Positions 56,434 through 64,000 of a stretch of DNA of 64,000 nucleotides are shown piece after piece. This DNA is from Anaerolineae bacterium (lineage in GTDB: Bacteria > Chloroflexota > Anaerolineae > Anaerolineales > Anaerolineaceae). The notes under the pieces were generated by a model. The model was given only the letters and a program-made list of their open reading frames with translations. It did no database searches and had not been told where the DNA came from. The stretch lies in the NCBI GenBank assembly GCA_013314735.1, contig JABUFD010000001.1, forward strand, positions 62,001-126,000, written 5' to 3'. The position numbers and the translations under genes are program-made. Within the stretch, counting starts at the first letter, position 1; every line of letters begins with the position of its first letter.

Positions 56434-57450
56434 TCAGAATCTCTCCATCTGGTTCATACACTGCTTCAATACCTGGTACACGTATGTTTTGATCCAGGTG
56501 CGCAGTGCCAGGGGATAAGCGCGGGGAGCGCATTCGATCACCATGATCAACCCCATATACGCCCTGTACAGTGTATAACGCCTGCGTTCTTCTTCGGTGT
56601 CCAGTAAGGAACGTCCGGCAACCGCCGCATATCCTTCCAGGAATTTTGAACCCTGGAGCGCTTCGGCTGATTTGTTGATGTTAACCGCCAATTCCGCCAC
56701 CGGATCACCCCAGATGGTGCGTTCAAAATCGATCACGCCTTCAATGGTGTAGTTGCCGGGTTCACCGGTGATGAAGATATTCCCATCCCAGAAGTCGAAA
56801 TGGAGTAAAACCGCTGTGGGTACGCCATCCAGCAGTTGGGAAGCATGCTCAAAAATCCGATAAATGGTATCCGATTTGCGAGGCAGCCTGACTTTGTACC
56901 GATCGCGGTCAGAGAGGATGTTCGCGATGATCTGGAGAAAAGCCTCTTTCCAGGATTGGGTGTAGGGTTCGCCCTGCATCTGTGGATAACCAAATCCGGG
57001 ATTGTGAACCTGGTGGAACCTTGCCGCCAGAGCGCCTTTCTGGCGTTCGATGCTGTCATGATCATCATCACCCAACCCGGAGCTGAGTTTGTCCAGCGGT
57101 GTACCCTGCAGAAGTTCCATGAAGTAGTAATCCGAAGGAAGTGTGCTTCGTGAGAAATCCACCGCGAGGAACCTGGGGATCGGCATGTCACCGATGGCTG
57201 CCAGGCGGCACATCACATCCACTTCGGTGCGCATGATATTCTTCTCATAAGTCAGGATCGGCACATCAGGCGGCGGAGCCACTTTCAGTACCGTTTCAAG
57301 CCCATCCTTCAGCGTGACCCGGTAGGCAGTATTAAACCAGCCGTCCTTCAGCGGCAGGCATGCTGCCACAGCTGACTGGCTGCCAAAATGTTCAACCACC
57401 AGGTGTGCAATCAGCTCTGATGTTAGGTCTATTTTTGTTTTCGATTCCAT
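56434..57450 (-). CDS. APH-family phosphotransferase
   Basis: A 338-residue kinase-like protein of the aminoglycoside phosphotransferase fold. LKDGWFNTAYRVTLKDGLETVLKVAPPPDVPILTYEKNIMRTEVDVMCRLA (about 34-84) contains the ATP-binding Lys. The catalytic loop is LLHFDFWDGNIFI (H-x-D-x-x-x-x-N) and the metal loop GVIDFERTIWGDPVAELA. The substrate may be a sugar, choline-like molecule or drug; resistance cannot be inferred. It is monocistronic on the minus strand. Confidence 0.87.
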   Translation of the reverse strand: MESKTKIDLTSELIAHLVVEHFGSQSAVAACLPLKDGWFNTAYRVTLKDGLETVLKVAPPPDVPILTYEKNIMRTEVDVMCRLAAIGDMPIPRFLAVDFSRSTLPSDYYFMELLQGTPLDKLSSGLGDDDHDSIERQKGALAARFHQVHNPGFGYPQMQGEPYTQSWKEAFLQIIANILSDRDRYKVRLPRKSDTIYRIFEHASQLLDGVPTAVLLHFDFWDGNIFITGEPGNYTIEGVIDFERTIWGDPVAELAVNINKSAEALQGSKFLEGYAAVAGRSLLDTEEERRRYTLYRAYMGLIMVIECAPRAYPLALRTWIKTYVYQVLKQCMNQMERF

Positions 57451-57465
57451 AGTGCTCCTTTGTGT

Positions 57466-58404
57466 TCAGTGATGTTTTGTGGGCGCGCCGCGCCAATAAC
57501 GGATGCCATAGCGTTCGACAGGTTCGATTGTTCCAGTGTGCGCCAGCCAATTCAATTTTTCGATGACCGCTGCGGCTGTCCACTGGTGAAGCGTTTCAAT
57601 AATCTCCGATTCCCGCATGGGGTGCCTGGTGATAATGTTTCGAATGGAATCCATTAGATCGTCAGGCCCGGTCACCGAAAATTCACCAGTCGTGGCATGG
57701 ATGATCTTCGCCTTTTCGCCGAGAATGGCGGCAGCCCGCAGGAAGGCATCTTCATCTGCCGGCTCAACCCAGGGTTCGGCCGGTGGACGGGTTGGCGCCA
57801 GCAGGTGAATCTCGTCTAGTCTCACCCGGCGCAGAATGGTTGCAATTTCGCCCAGGGCTTGTTCTGAATCATTCAGGTTTTTGGTCAGCATCACTTCCAC
57901 CCACAGTTTCCCGGAATATTCTTCACGGAAGCGGGTCAGGCCTTCGACCATTCGATCAAAGGTGATCTCCGGGTGGGGTCGGTTGATTCGGCGATAGAGG
58001 GCGGGATTGCCGGCATCGAGGCTGGGCAGAACGGCGTCAGCACGGGTGAGGGCAGCACGCACTTCTGGCAGGTGGAGCAATGAGCCGTTGGTGATCACTG
58101 CCAGTGGCAGGGGGGTAAGTACCTTGATCGCGTTCACCAATTCGCCCAGGCTGGCGTACAGGGTGGTTTCGCCGGAACCCACCAACGTGAGCCAATCAAT
58201 GTGGACGGGCAGCGTGAGGGCATTCTTCACTTGCGCGACGATACTTTCTACTGGATAGAAAGTTTCACGGCGATTGGATAGCGGGGCACTGCGCCCCAAT
58301 TGGCAATAGACGCAGTTCCAATTGCAAGTTTTGGGTGGAACCGGGTCCACTCCCAGTGATTGCCCAAGACGACGCGATGGTACTGGACCAAAAACATGCT
58401 GCAT
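57466..58404 (-). CDS. radical SAM protein
   Basis: A 312-residue radical SAM enzyme with the cluster motif CNWNCVYCQ (Cys27, Cys31 and Cys34) preceded by FGPVPSRRLGQSLGVDPVPPKT, a family-typical N-terminus. Later blocks are WLTLVGSGETTLYASLGELVNAIK (GGE-like SAM site), LAVITNGSLLHLPEVRAAL, ADAVLPSLDAGNPALYRRINRPHPEITFDRMVEGL and a C-terminal winged-helix-like segment (HPMRESEIIETLHQWTAAAVIEKLNWLA). It resembles the wyosine-synthesis-like COG0731 group, common in anaerobes, usually of unknown substrate. It is 15 bp upstream of the phosphotransferase gene on the same strand, so they may be coupled. Confidence 0.87.
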   Translation of the reverse strand: MQHVFGPVPSRRLGQSLGVDPVPPKTCNWNCVYCQLGRSAPLSNRRETFYPVESIVAQVKNALTLPVHIDWLTLVGSGETTLYASLGELVNAIKVLTPLPLAVITNGSLLHLPEVRAALTRADAVLPSLDAGNPALYRRINRPHPEITFDRMVEGLTRFREEYSGKLWVEVMLTKNLNDSEQALGEIATILRRVRLDEIHLLAPTRPPAEPWVEPADEDAFLRAAAILGEKAKIIHATTGEFSVTGPDDLMDSIRNIITRHPMRESEIIETLHQWTAAAVIEKLNWLAHTGTIEPVERYGIRYWRGAPTKHH

Positions 58405-58459
58405 GACGATCTCCTTGCTGCTCAGCCAGGTGTCCGCCTCCAGAGGAGGTCGTTCCCGG

Positions 58460-58488
58460 TTGACTTCAGGCGTTCCAGAGCTTATAAC
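58460..58488 (+). promoter_or_regulatory. sigma-A-type promoter of the cyclase-repeat gene
   Basis: -35 TTGACT (58460-58465), 17-bp spacer, -10 TATAAC (58483-58488), 38 bp upstream of the ATG at 58526. Confidence 0.65.
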
Positions 58489-58525
58489 TTAAAGTATATC
58501 AGTTCTGCAAACAGGTGGTGTGGTT

Positions 58526-59494
58526 ATGGATCGGCGTCAATTGATTGACTCATTCATTAAGAATGCTGAGAGTGGTATTGGGCTAAAGTTGCTGGTGGAC
58601 GTGGTCGGTCTGCCGTTGAATGAAGCGGCAGTGCGAGGATATCAGCAAACCTTCCAGCACTCGGAACGGGTGGAGACCCTGATCGCCGGTGCACGGACAT
58701 CTGCATCACGCAACGCTGGTTCCTATGACAAATGGTATGGCGGGCATTGGGTTCTCTCGATCCTGGCGGATTTTCCCTACCCGAAAGGAGATGAACGCCT
58801 GCTGCCCCTGCGCGGTCAGCAACTGGATTGGCTGTTTGGCAAGCGCCACCAGGAGATGATTTCAAAACTGGTGGTCAATGGGCGTCAGCGCCGCTGCGCC
58901 TCGCAGGAAGGTTATGCGTTGTTTTCCCATCTGCGGCTGGGGATTGCGAACGAACGGGTGCATGACCTGGCGGAAGAGCTGGTCCGCTGGCAGTGGCCGG
59001 ATGGTGGCTGGAACTGTGACAAAAATCCAGAAACACGCGTTTCCTCTTTCACCGAAAGCCTGATTCCCCTGCGGGGATTAATTACCTACAACCAGGCTTA
59101 TGACAACTCAGCTGCGCAGGATGCTGCACGGAAGGCTGCGGAATTTTTCCTGCGTCGCAGGCTGTTGTGGCGCGAGACCGATGGCAGCCTGATCCGGTCT
59201 GAATTCGCCCGGTTGCATTACCCCTGCTACTGGCATTATGACATCCTGTTTGCGCTGAAGGTCATGTCTGAAGGCGGTTGGTTGGATGATCCGCGCTGCA
59301 ACGAAGCCCTTGACCTGCTCGAATCCAAACAAACCCCGGATGGTGGATTTCCGGCGGAATCAAACTATAACCGGAGTACGCCCTGGAAAACAGGTTATTC
59401 GCTGGTGCATTGGGGCGGTACCAGTAAGGTGAAATTGAATCCGTGGGTGACGGCGGATGCGCTTACGGTTCTGCAGCGATCCGGGCGTCTTTGA
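58526..59494 (+). CDS. prenyltransferase/squalene-oxidase-repeat (alpha-toroid) protein
   Basis: A 322-residue protein. ATG at 58526 with AGGTGG upstream; GTG at 58520 is an alternative. It has alpha-toroid repeats of the terpene-cyclase/prenyltransferase fold: YDKWYGGHWVLSILADFPYPKGDERLLPL, LVRWQWPDGGWNCDKNPE (QW-type motif, about 152-170), ALDLLESKQTPDGGFPAES and WGGTSKVKLNPWVTADALTVL. The DxDD acid of squalene-hopene cyclases is not visible, so cyclase activity is not supported. The last 32 bp overlap the convergent hydrolase gene. Confidence 0.78.
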   Translation: MDRRQLIDSFIKNAESGIGLKLLVDVVGLPLNEAAVRGYQQTFQHSERVETLIAGARTSASRNAGSYDKWYGGHWVLSILADFPYPKGDERLLPLRGQQLDWLFGKRHQEMISKLVVNGRQRRCASQEGYALFSHLRLGIANERVHDLAEELVRWQWPDGGWNCDKNPETRVSSFTESLIPLRGLITYNQAYDNSAAQDAARKAAEFFLRRRLLWRETDGSLIRSEFARLHYPCYWHYDILFALKVMSEGGWLDDPRCNEALDLLESKQTPDGGFPAESNYNRSTPWKTGYSLVHWGGTSKVKLNPWVTADALTVLQRSGRL

Positions 59495-60356
59495 GGCTGA
59501 CTTTGGTGAGGAAGGATTGGAGGATGCGGTTGAAATAGTCCGGGGTTTCCAGGTTGATCATATGCCCGGTGCTGTGAATCCGCATCACATCCAGGTTGCG
59601 TTGGCCGTGCAGTTCGTTCAGGCACGGGTCGAGATGGCGGTTGATGACATGGTCGCCTTCCAGGCGCATCAGGAGCACAGGGACAGACTGGTTGTTCTTC
59701 AGCGTTTGCAGGTAGTCCGCCCGGCGCATGTGGCGGATGAGGTACTTCAGCACCTGGGGATGGGTTTCACGGATCATTTCCGTGAAAATTTCCTGCGCAA
59801 GTGAATTTTTTGCAGTCAGTTTCGAGAGCAGGGATTCCATCCGCAGCGCAGTCAGCACACGGTAGAGGGTCAGTTGCATCAACAGCGCGGGTCCTTTTAC
59901 GCGGAAACGCGGCGAGATGCCACAGGCGGAAACCGAGAGCAGACGCTGCGGAGCGAGCTGCAGCAGTTCAAAGCCAATCAGCGCGCCGATGGAGTGCCCG
60001 ACAAAATGGAATCCATCCAATCCCAGGTGATCGGCTAGTTCCAGGATGTCCTGCGCCTGGCGGCTGAAGGAGGTGGACTCCACCGTGATCGGCCGGGGTG
60101 TGCCGGATGCCCCGTGGCCGCGCAGGGAGGGCAGGATCACACAATACTGGTTGGCGAAGCTCTGCTGGTGGTTAAATTGTTCCTTGTTCCCGCCGATGCC
60201 ATGCACAAAAATGATTGCGGAGTGACGATTGGCGGGTTGTTGGCAATGCTCAAATTGCAGGTTGACAGCATCAGATGTGGTGAAGGTGGATACCTTGTGA
60301 TCCATAACGGGGTGAAGTCTCTCAATCAGGGCCAGGATGGGATGGTGATCACTCAC
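59463..60356 (-). CDS. alpha/beta hydrolase
   Basis: A 297-residue enzyme: SAIIFVHGIGGNKEQFNHQQSF (oxyanion region, about 46-67), VILPSLRGHGASGTPRP, nucleophile Ser in FVGHSIGALIGFELLQL (about 117-133) and catalytic His in STGHMINLETPDYFNRIL near the C-terminus. A helical lid of about 50 residues (about 150-205) follows strand 6. Substrate unknown. No signal peptide. It overlaps the convergent cyclase-repeat gene by 32 bp. Confidence 0.87.
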   Translation of the reverse strand: MSDHHPILALIERLHPVMDHKVSTFTTSDAVNLQFEHCQQPANRHSAIIFVHGIGGNKEQFNHQQSFANQYCVILPSLRGHGASGTPRPITVESTSFSRQAQDILELADHLGLDGFHFVGHSIGALIGFELLQLAPQRLLSVSACGISPRFRVKGPALLMQLTLYRVLTALRMESLLSKLTAKNSLAQEIFTEMIRETHPQVLKYLIRHMRRADYLQTLKNNQSVPVLLMRLEGDHVINRHLDPCLNELHGQRNLDVMRIHSTGHMINLETPDYFNRILQSFLTKVSLKDARIAAEP

Positions 60357-60455
60357 GCATCTTTAATTATAGCCAAAAGCAGGCCTGGAAAGGCTGATAG
60401 TTCTTTAATTCTCACCGCGGCAGGTTAAACAAGTATTAACGTTCAGACCTTGCGA

Positions 60456-62315
60456 TTATTCCAGCATGGTTTTCAAGTTGCGGGCGATTTCCTCGGTGAT
60501 TCCCTGGATGCCGATCAATTCCTCCAGCGGGGCGGCTTTGATCTCATCCAACCCCCCAAATTTTTGCAGCAGCGCTTTGCGGCGTACTGGGCCGATGCCA
60601 GGAACGAGGTCAAGGCGCGAGGCCAGGCCCTGTTTACTGCGTTGGGCGCGGTGGGCAGTAATCGCAAAGCGGTGCGCTTCATCGCGTACACGCTGCACCA
60701 GGTACAGTCCCTGCGAATTGCGCGGCAGCAGGATCGATTGGCTTTTACCGGGCAGGAACAGTTCTTCCTGCTGTTTCGCCAAACCTGCCAGCTGGATTTT
60801 TTCACCCAGCTGGAACTGGTCCAGTACGGCGATCGCGCGGCTGAGTTGCCCTTTGCCGCCGTCCACAATCAGCAGATCAGGCAACAGGGCAAAGGCGGGG
60901 TCAGCGGCTTTGCCCAATTTCACCTGTTCCTGCGCGCCTTCCCAACGCCGGAAGCGGCGCGTGAGGACCTCCTCCATGGCGGCAAAGTCATCTGGACCGG
61001 CGACGGTTTTGATGTTGAAGCGGCGGTAAAGTTTTTTTGCCGGCGTGCCCTGTTCGAACACGACCATCGATGCCACCATCGCCGTGCCCTGGGTATGGGA
61101 TATGTCGTAGCACTCAATCCGGTTGGGGACTTCTTCCATCGAAAGCGCCTCCTGCAGGTCGGAGAGCGAAATTTGCTGGCGATTGGAGTCGTTGGCCCAC
61201 TGGGTTTTGAGTGCGCGCAGGGTTTCCACCGCGTTCTCCTTCGCCATTTGCATCAGGTCCTTTTCGGCGGCATTGCGGGGCATCTCCAGCGTCACCTTCT
61301 GGGCGTTGCGCCGGGACTTTAACCAGGTTTCAATGATCTGCGACTCTTCGATCTGGTTGGGCAGGATCACCTCGCCTGGCACATTGGCAGCCTGTTCATA
61401 AAATTGCTTGATGAATTCCTCGATGATCTCCGGGTCGCCGGCATCATCGGTGCCTTCCAGCACAAAATATTCGCGCCCGATCAGCTTACCGTTGCGGACG
61501 AAGAAAATCTGCACGCAGGCTTCATTGTCTTCGCGCGCCAGGGCGATGATATCGGAGTTCATCGTATTGACACTGATGATCTTCTGTTGCTGGGTGACAC
61601 GCTCGATGGCACGCAATTTGTCGCGCAGAGCGGCAGCGCGCTCAAATTGCAAATTTTGTGCTGCCTGGTCCATGGCTGCCTGCAGGTCAGCCACAATCTG
61701 ATCTGATTCGCCGTCAAGAAAGGCTCCCAGATTGGCGATCCCCTGGCGGTATTCCTCGCGGGTGACGGCACCAATGCAGGGGCCGGAACACAGCTTGATG
61801 TCGTAGTACAGGCAGGCGCGCTTGTCGGTGCCGGTGATGGTGCGGTCGCAGGTCAGGTAGGGAAAAATGCGGCGGAGGGTATCGAGGGTCTGGTGCACCG
61901 CCCAGGCGCTGGTGTAAGGCCCGTAATACTGCCCGCCGTCCTTCAACATCTGGCGCGTGACGGTTACCTTGGGGTAATCCATTTGCCAGTGAATTTTAAT
62001 GTACGGGTAACGCTTATCATCCTTGAGGCGGATATTGAAATGCGGCCGGTACTTCTTGATCAGGTTCATTTCCAGGATCAGCGCTTCAAGCTCCGATCCC
62101 ACCACGATCCATTCAATTCGGTCGATGTGCCGCACTAGCTGGGCGGTTTTCGCATCGTCCTGGGCGCTTTCGTGGAAGTACGAACGCACACGGTTCTTGA
62201 GCACCTTGGCTTTGCCGACGTAAATTACCTTGCCCTTGCTGTCCTTCATGATGTAACAGCCTGGCTTGTCAGGCAGGGTGTCGATGGTGGCTTGCAGGTG
62301 GTCAGGAATCGTCAT
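60456..62315 (-). CDS. uvrC: excinuclease ABC subunit C
   Basis: A 619-residue DNA-repair nuclease. N-terminal GIY-YIG domain (PGCYIMKDSKGKVIYVGKAKVLKNRVRSYF, about 17-46) cuts 3' of the lesion. A central UVR motif (LQFERAAALRDKLRAIE, about 215-232) binds UvrB. The RNase H-like nuclease (IECYDISHTQGTAMVASMVVFEQG; LLPDLLIVDGGKGQLSRAIAVL) cuts 5', and two helix-hairpin-helix motifs lie at the end (LVPGIGPVRRKALLQKFGGLDEIKAA, LIGIQGITEEIARNLKTML). Length matches the family (about 610). The ATG at 62315 is used; the upstream in-frame stretch lies in ggt. It follows the ggt stop by 7 bp. Confidence 0.95.
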   Translation of the reverse strand: MTIPDHLQATIDTLPDKPGCYIMKDSKGKVIYVGKAKVLKNRVRSYFHESAQDDAKTAQLVRHIDRIEWIVVGSELEALILEMNLIKKYRPHFNIRLKDDKRYPYIKIHWQMDYPKVTVTRQMLKDGGQYYGPYTSAWAVHQTLDTLRRIFPYLTCDRTITGTDKRACLYYDIKLCSGPCIGAVTREEYRQGIANLGAFLDGESDQIVADLQAAMDQAAQNLQFERAAALRDKLRAIERVTQQQKIISVNTMNSDIIALAREDNEACVQIFFVRNGKLIGREYFVLEGTDDAGDPEIIEEFIKQFYEQAANVPGEVILPNQIEESQIIETWLKSRRNAQKVTLEMPRNAAEKDLMQMAKENAVETLRALKTQWANDSNRQQISLSDLQEALSMEEVPNRIECYDISHTQGTAMVASMVVFEQGTPAKKLYRRFNIKTVAGPDDFAAMEEVLTRRFRRWEGAQEQVKLGKAADPAFALLPDLLIVDGGKGQLSRAIAVLDQFQLGEKIQLAGLAKQQEELFLPGKSQSILLPRNSQGLYLVQRVRDEAHRFAITAHRAQRSKQGLASRLDLVPGIGPVRRKALLQKFGGLDEIKAAPLEELIGIQGITEEIARNLKTMLE

Positions 62316-62322
62316 GGCTGGC

Positions 62323-63957
62323 TTAAATCTGGGGAATGGCGCATCCGTCAGCGCGTGGATCACTCCCGCCACACAGCACACCTGAATCAGGATCGCGCAG
62401 GATGATCTGTCCGCGGCCAAAAGCAGCGCGCTGCATACCGCCCACCGGTTGCACCGTGTGGCCCATTTCGGCCAGCCGGGAAAGGGTCAGGATCGGCATT
62501 TCTTCTTCCAATGATACCTGGCTGTTGGAAACGTCGGGGTCAATCTGGAAGCGCGGTTGGTCGAGGGCGGCCTGGGGGTTGAGCGCATCATCCACGAGCG
62601 CGACGATCACCTGCATATGACCCTGGGGCTGCATGAACCCGCCCATCACGCCAAAGCAGGCATAGAGCGATTCATCCGCAGCACGGGTAGCCAAGGCGGG
62701 GATAATGGTATGGTAGGGGCGCTTGCCGGGCGCGAGTGCATTGGGGTGGTTGGGATCGAGTGAGAAGTTATGCCCGCGGTTTTGCAGGGTGAAGCCGCAG
62801 CCTTTGGGGATGATGCCGGTGCCAAGGCCCATATAGTTGGAATTGATGAAGGAACAGGCATTACCTTCCGCGTCAACCACGCTGAAGTAGACCGTATCGC
62901 TGCGTCCGAAGGGGACGCCGTAGCGCAATTCCGGGTTGGCGCGGTGGGGGTCAATCAGGCGGCGGCGGTGGTCGGCGTAAGCGCTGGAGAGCAGTTCCTT
63001 GAGCGGCGCGGGTGAGAAGGCCGGGTCGGCGACATAACGGCGCGCATCGGCAAACGCCAGGCGCATGGCTTCGATCATCAGGTGCAGCCGTTCGGGAGAG
63101 AGTGGTTCCATTTCCGCAAGGGGATAAGCCTCCAGCAAGTTCAACGCCAGTAAGGCGGCCAGTCCCTGCCCGTTGGGCGGGCACTCCCACACGCGGATGC
63201 CGCGGTAAACGGTGGAGATGGGCTCGACCAGTTCCGAGTCATGCGCGGCGAGGTCCTCCAGAGTCATCACGCTTCCGCATTCACGCAGGACGGTGATGAT
63301 CGCTTCGGCAATGCGCCCCTGGTAGAAGGTGGCCTTGCCGCCCTCCGCCACCGCGCGGAAGGTGGCGGCGAGGGTGGGGTTGCGGAATAGTTCACCTGCG
63401 CGCGGCGCGCGGCCTTCGATGGTCAATTCCCATCCATTGGGGGCTTGCGCCAGCTGCCGTTCCGCCCCGCGCTGCCAGAAGTAGGCGGTCAGTGGTGATA
63501 CCGGGAACCCTTGCTCCGCCAGATCGATTGCCGGCTGGAGCACCTCCGCCATCGAAAGCCGACCCCAACGGGCGGAGGTATCGCACCAGGCGGCACAGGC
63601 GCCGGGAACCGTGACGGTGTGCGGATGCAGCGGGGGCAAGCTCTCTCCCAGTCCCTGCTGGCGCAGCAGGCTGAGGGTCAGTTGACCCGGCGCACGGCCG
63701 GAACCGTTGAGCGCCCGCACACTGCGGCTGGCGGCGTCATAATAAAGGGCAAAGGCATCCCCGCCGATGCCGGTGGAGGTGGGTTCGGTCACGTTCAGGG
63801 CGGCTGCCACCGCCACCGCGGCGTCAGCGGCATTGCCGCCCCGGTTCAGGACGGAAATCCCGGCAGCGCTGGCCAGCGGTTGGGAGGAGGCCACCATACC
63901 TTTGCGGCTGAAGACAGGGGAACGATACGATTGGAAGGTGTGTTCTGGTGGATTCAT
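62323..63957 (-). CDS. ggt: gamma-glutamyltransferase family protein
   Basis: A 544-residue Ntn-hydrolase precursor: GMVASSQPLASAAGISVLNRGGNAADAAVAVAAALNVTEPTSTGIGGDAFALYYD (about 20-74), VPGACAAWCDTSARWGRLSM, NGQGLAALLALNLLEAYPL, and the autocleavage site with catalytic Thr355 in GRSDTVYFSVVDAEGNACSFINSNYMGLGTGIIPKGCGFTLQNRG. No N-terminal signal peptide is evident, unlike periplasmic GGTs, so it may be a cytoplasmic homolog such as a cephalosporin acylase-like or hydantoin-related enzyme. It is the first gene of an operon with uvrC. The 3' end of the window lies just upstream of its ATG. Confidence 0.9.
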   Translation of the reverse strand: MNPPEHTFQSYRSPVFSRKGMVASSQPLASAAGISVLNRGGNAADAAVAVAAALNVTEPTSTGIGGDAFALYYDAASRSVRALNGSGRAPGQLTLSLLRQQGLGESLPPLHPHTVTVPGACAAWCDTSARWGRLSMAEVLQPAIDLAEQGFPVSPLTAYFWQRGAERQLAQAPNGWELTIEGRAPRAGELFRNPTLAATFRAVAEGGKATFYQGRIAEAIITVLRECGSVMTLEDLAAHDSELVEPISTVYRGIRVWECPPNGQGLAALLALNLLEAYPLAEMEPLSPERLHLMIEAMRLAFADARRYVADPAFSPAPLKELLSSAYADHRRRLIDPHRANPELRYGVPFGRSDTVYFSVVDAEGNACSFINSNYMGLGTGIIPKGCGFTLQNRGHNFSLDPNHPNALAPGKRPYHTIIPALATRAADESLYACFGVMGGFMQPQGHMQVIVALVDDALNPQAALDQPRFQIDPDVSNSQVSLEEEMPILTLSRLAEMGHTVQPVGGMQRAAFGRGQIILRDPDSGVLCGGSDPRADGCAIPQI

Positions 63958-64000
63958 GCTGGTATTATAAATGAAATTGGCAGTGGCTCGGTAAATATTT

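Noticed and set aside
56434-57450. Aminoglycoside resistance determinant
   Set aside because: Only the kinase fold is shared; the family includes many metabolic kinases and nothing here indicates drug specificity.

Overview
The window looks like chromosomal DNA of a free-living bacterium, most likely a Chloroflexota (Anaerolineae-like) genome; this is inference, as there is no rRNA here. Support: a VanW/peptidoglycan-binding-like protein, two LytR-CpsA-Psr (LCP) proteins, many lipoproteins with Thr/Pro/Glu-rich linkers, Bacillus-like sigma-A promoters, a Gram-positive-type exosortase G locus, and densely packed operons with ATGA/GTGA overlaps. There are two tRNA genes (Lys-CTT, Pro-TGG). I saw no insertion sequence, prophage or CRISPR array.

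Layout. 1-4.1 kb: a + strand operon of a truncated NAD-dependent epimerase, a tocopherol-cyclase-like protein and a triple-PAS histidine kinase that has lost its phospho-acceptor His. 4.0-7.0 kb: a fused class II aldolase whose second half lacks its metal ligands, and a repeat-domain lipoprotein. 7.1-11.6 kb: tRNA-Lys, a divergent LCP protein, a GH2 beta-mannosidase-like enzyme, a cluster of REP-like repeats and a GT14-like glycosyltransferase. 11.7-16.7 kb: a five-gene NDP-sugar operon (cytidylyltransferase, SDR, C-methyltransferase, 3,5-epimerase, SAF-domain oxidoreductase) that probably makes a branched or deoxy sugar. 16.7-20.1 kb: DegV, a flavodoxin-like reductase and EttA.

20.1-27.3 kb (- strand) is the most unusual block. 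It is a tightly overlapped exosortase-G (XrtG) type locus: a PTPS/QueD-like protein, a large PTPS-related membrane protein, a small secreted protein with a C-terminal sorting-like tail, the exosortase-like protein and a membrane glycosyltransferase, followed by an unrecognised lipoprotein. The exosortase-like protein has Ser where the catalytic Cys is expected, and the PTPS-like protein lacks the catalytic Cys of its enzymatic relatives.

27.5-37.4 kb: a GNAT acetyltransferase behind a structured leader, a TetR regulator with a palindromic operator next to a Tat-exported Acg/nitroreductase-like protein, a beta-propeller lipoprotein, a GT2, a methyltransferase-like protein, tRNA-Pro, an esterase, a CBS-ACT protein and two tandem membrane-anchored proteins. 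37.4-43.1 kb: envelope genes (LCP, Trm112-like, VanW), then a compact minus-strand micro-transcript with promoter, strong ribosome site, tiny ORF and terminator, then YgjV-like and YdcF-like membrane proteins. 43.1-51.1 kb (- strand): a GT39-like protein, 5-oxoprolinase pxpBCA, two tandem sugar-isomerase paralogs, a Gfo/Idh/MocA oxidoreductase and an aminotransferase. 51.2-53.5 kb: a TauE/SafE exporter and a nucleotidyltransferase with an extra C-terminal domain. 53.5-56.3 kb: an ABC exporter operon with its own HTH regulator and a 31-bp palindrome immediately downstream of its -10 box. 56.4-64.0 kb: a phosphotransferase, a radical SAM protein, a cyclase-repeat protein, an alpha/beta hydrolase, UvrC and gamma-glutamyltransferase.

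A roughly 130-bp dispersed repeat occurs twice (32.26 and 56.30 kb), each time between convergent genes.
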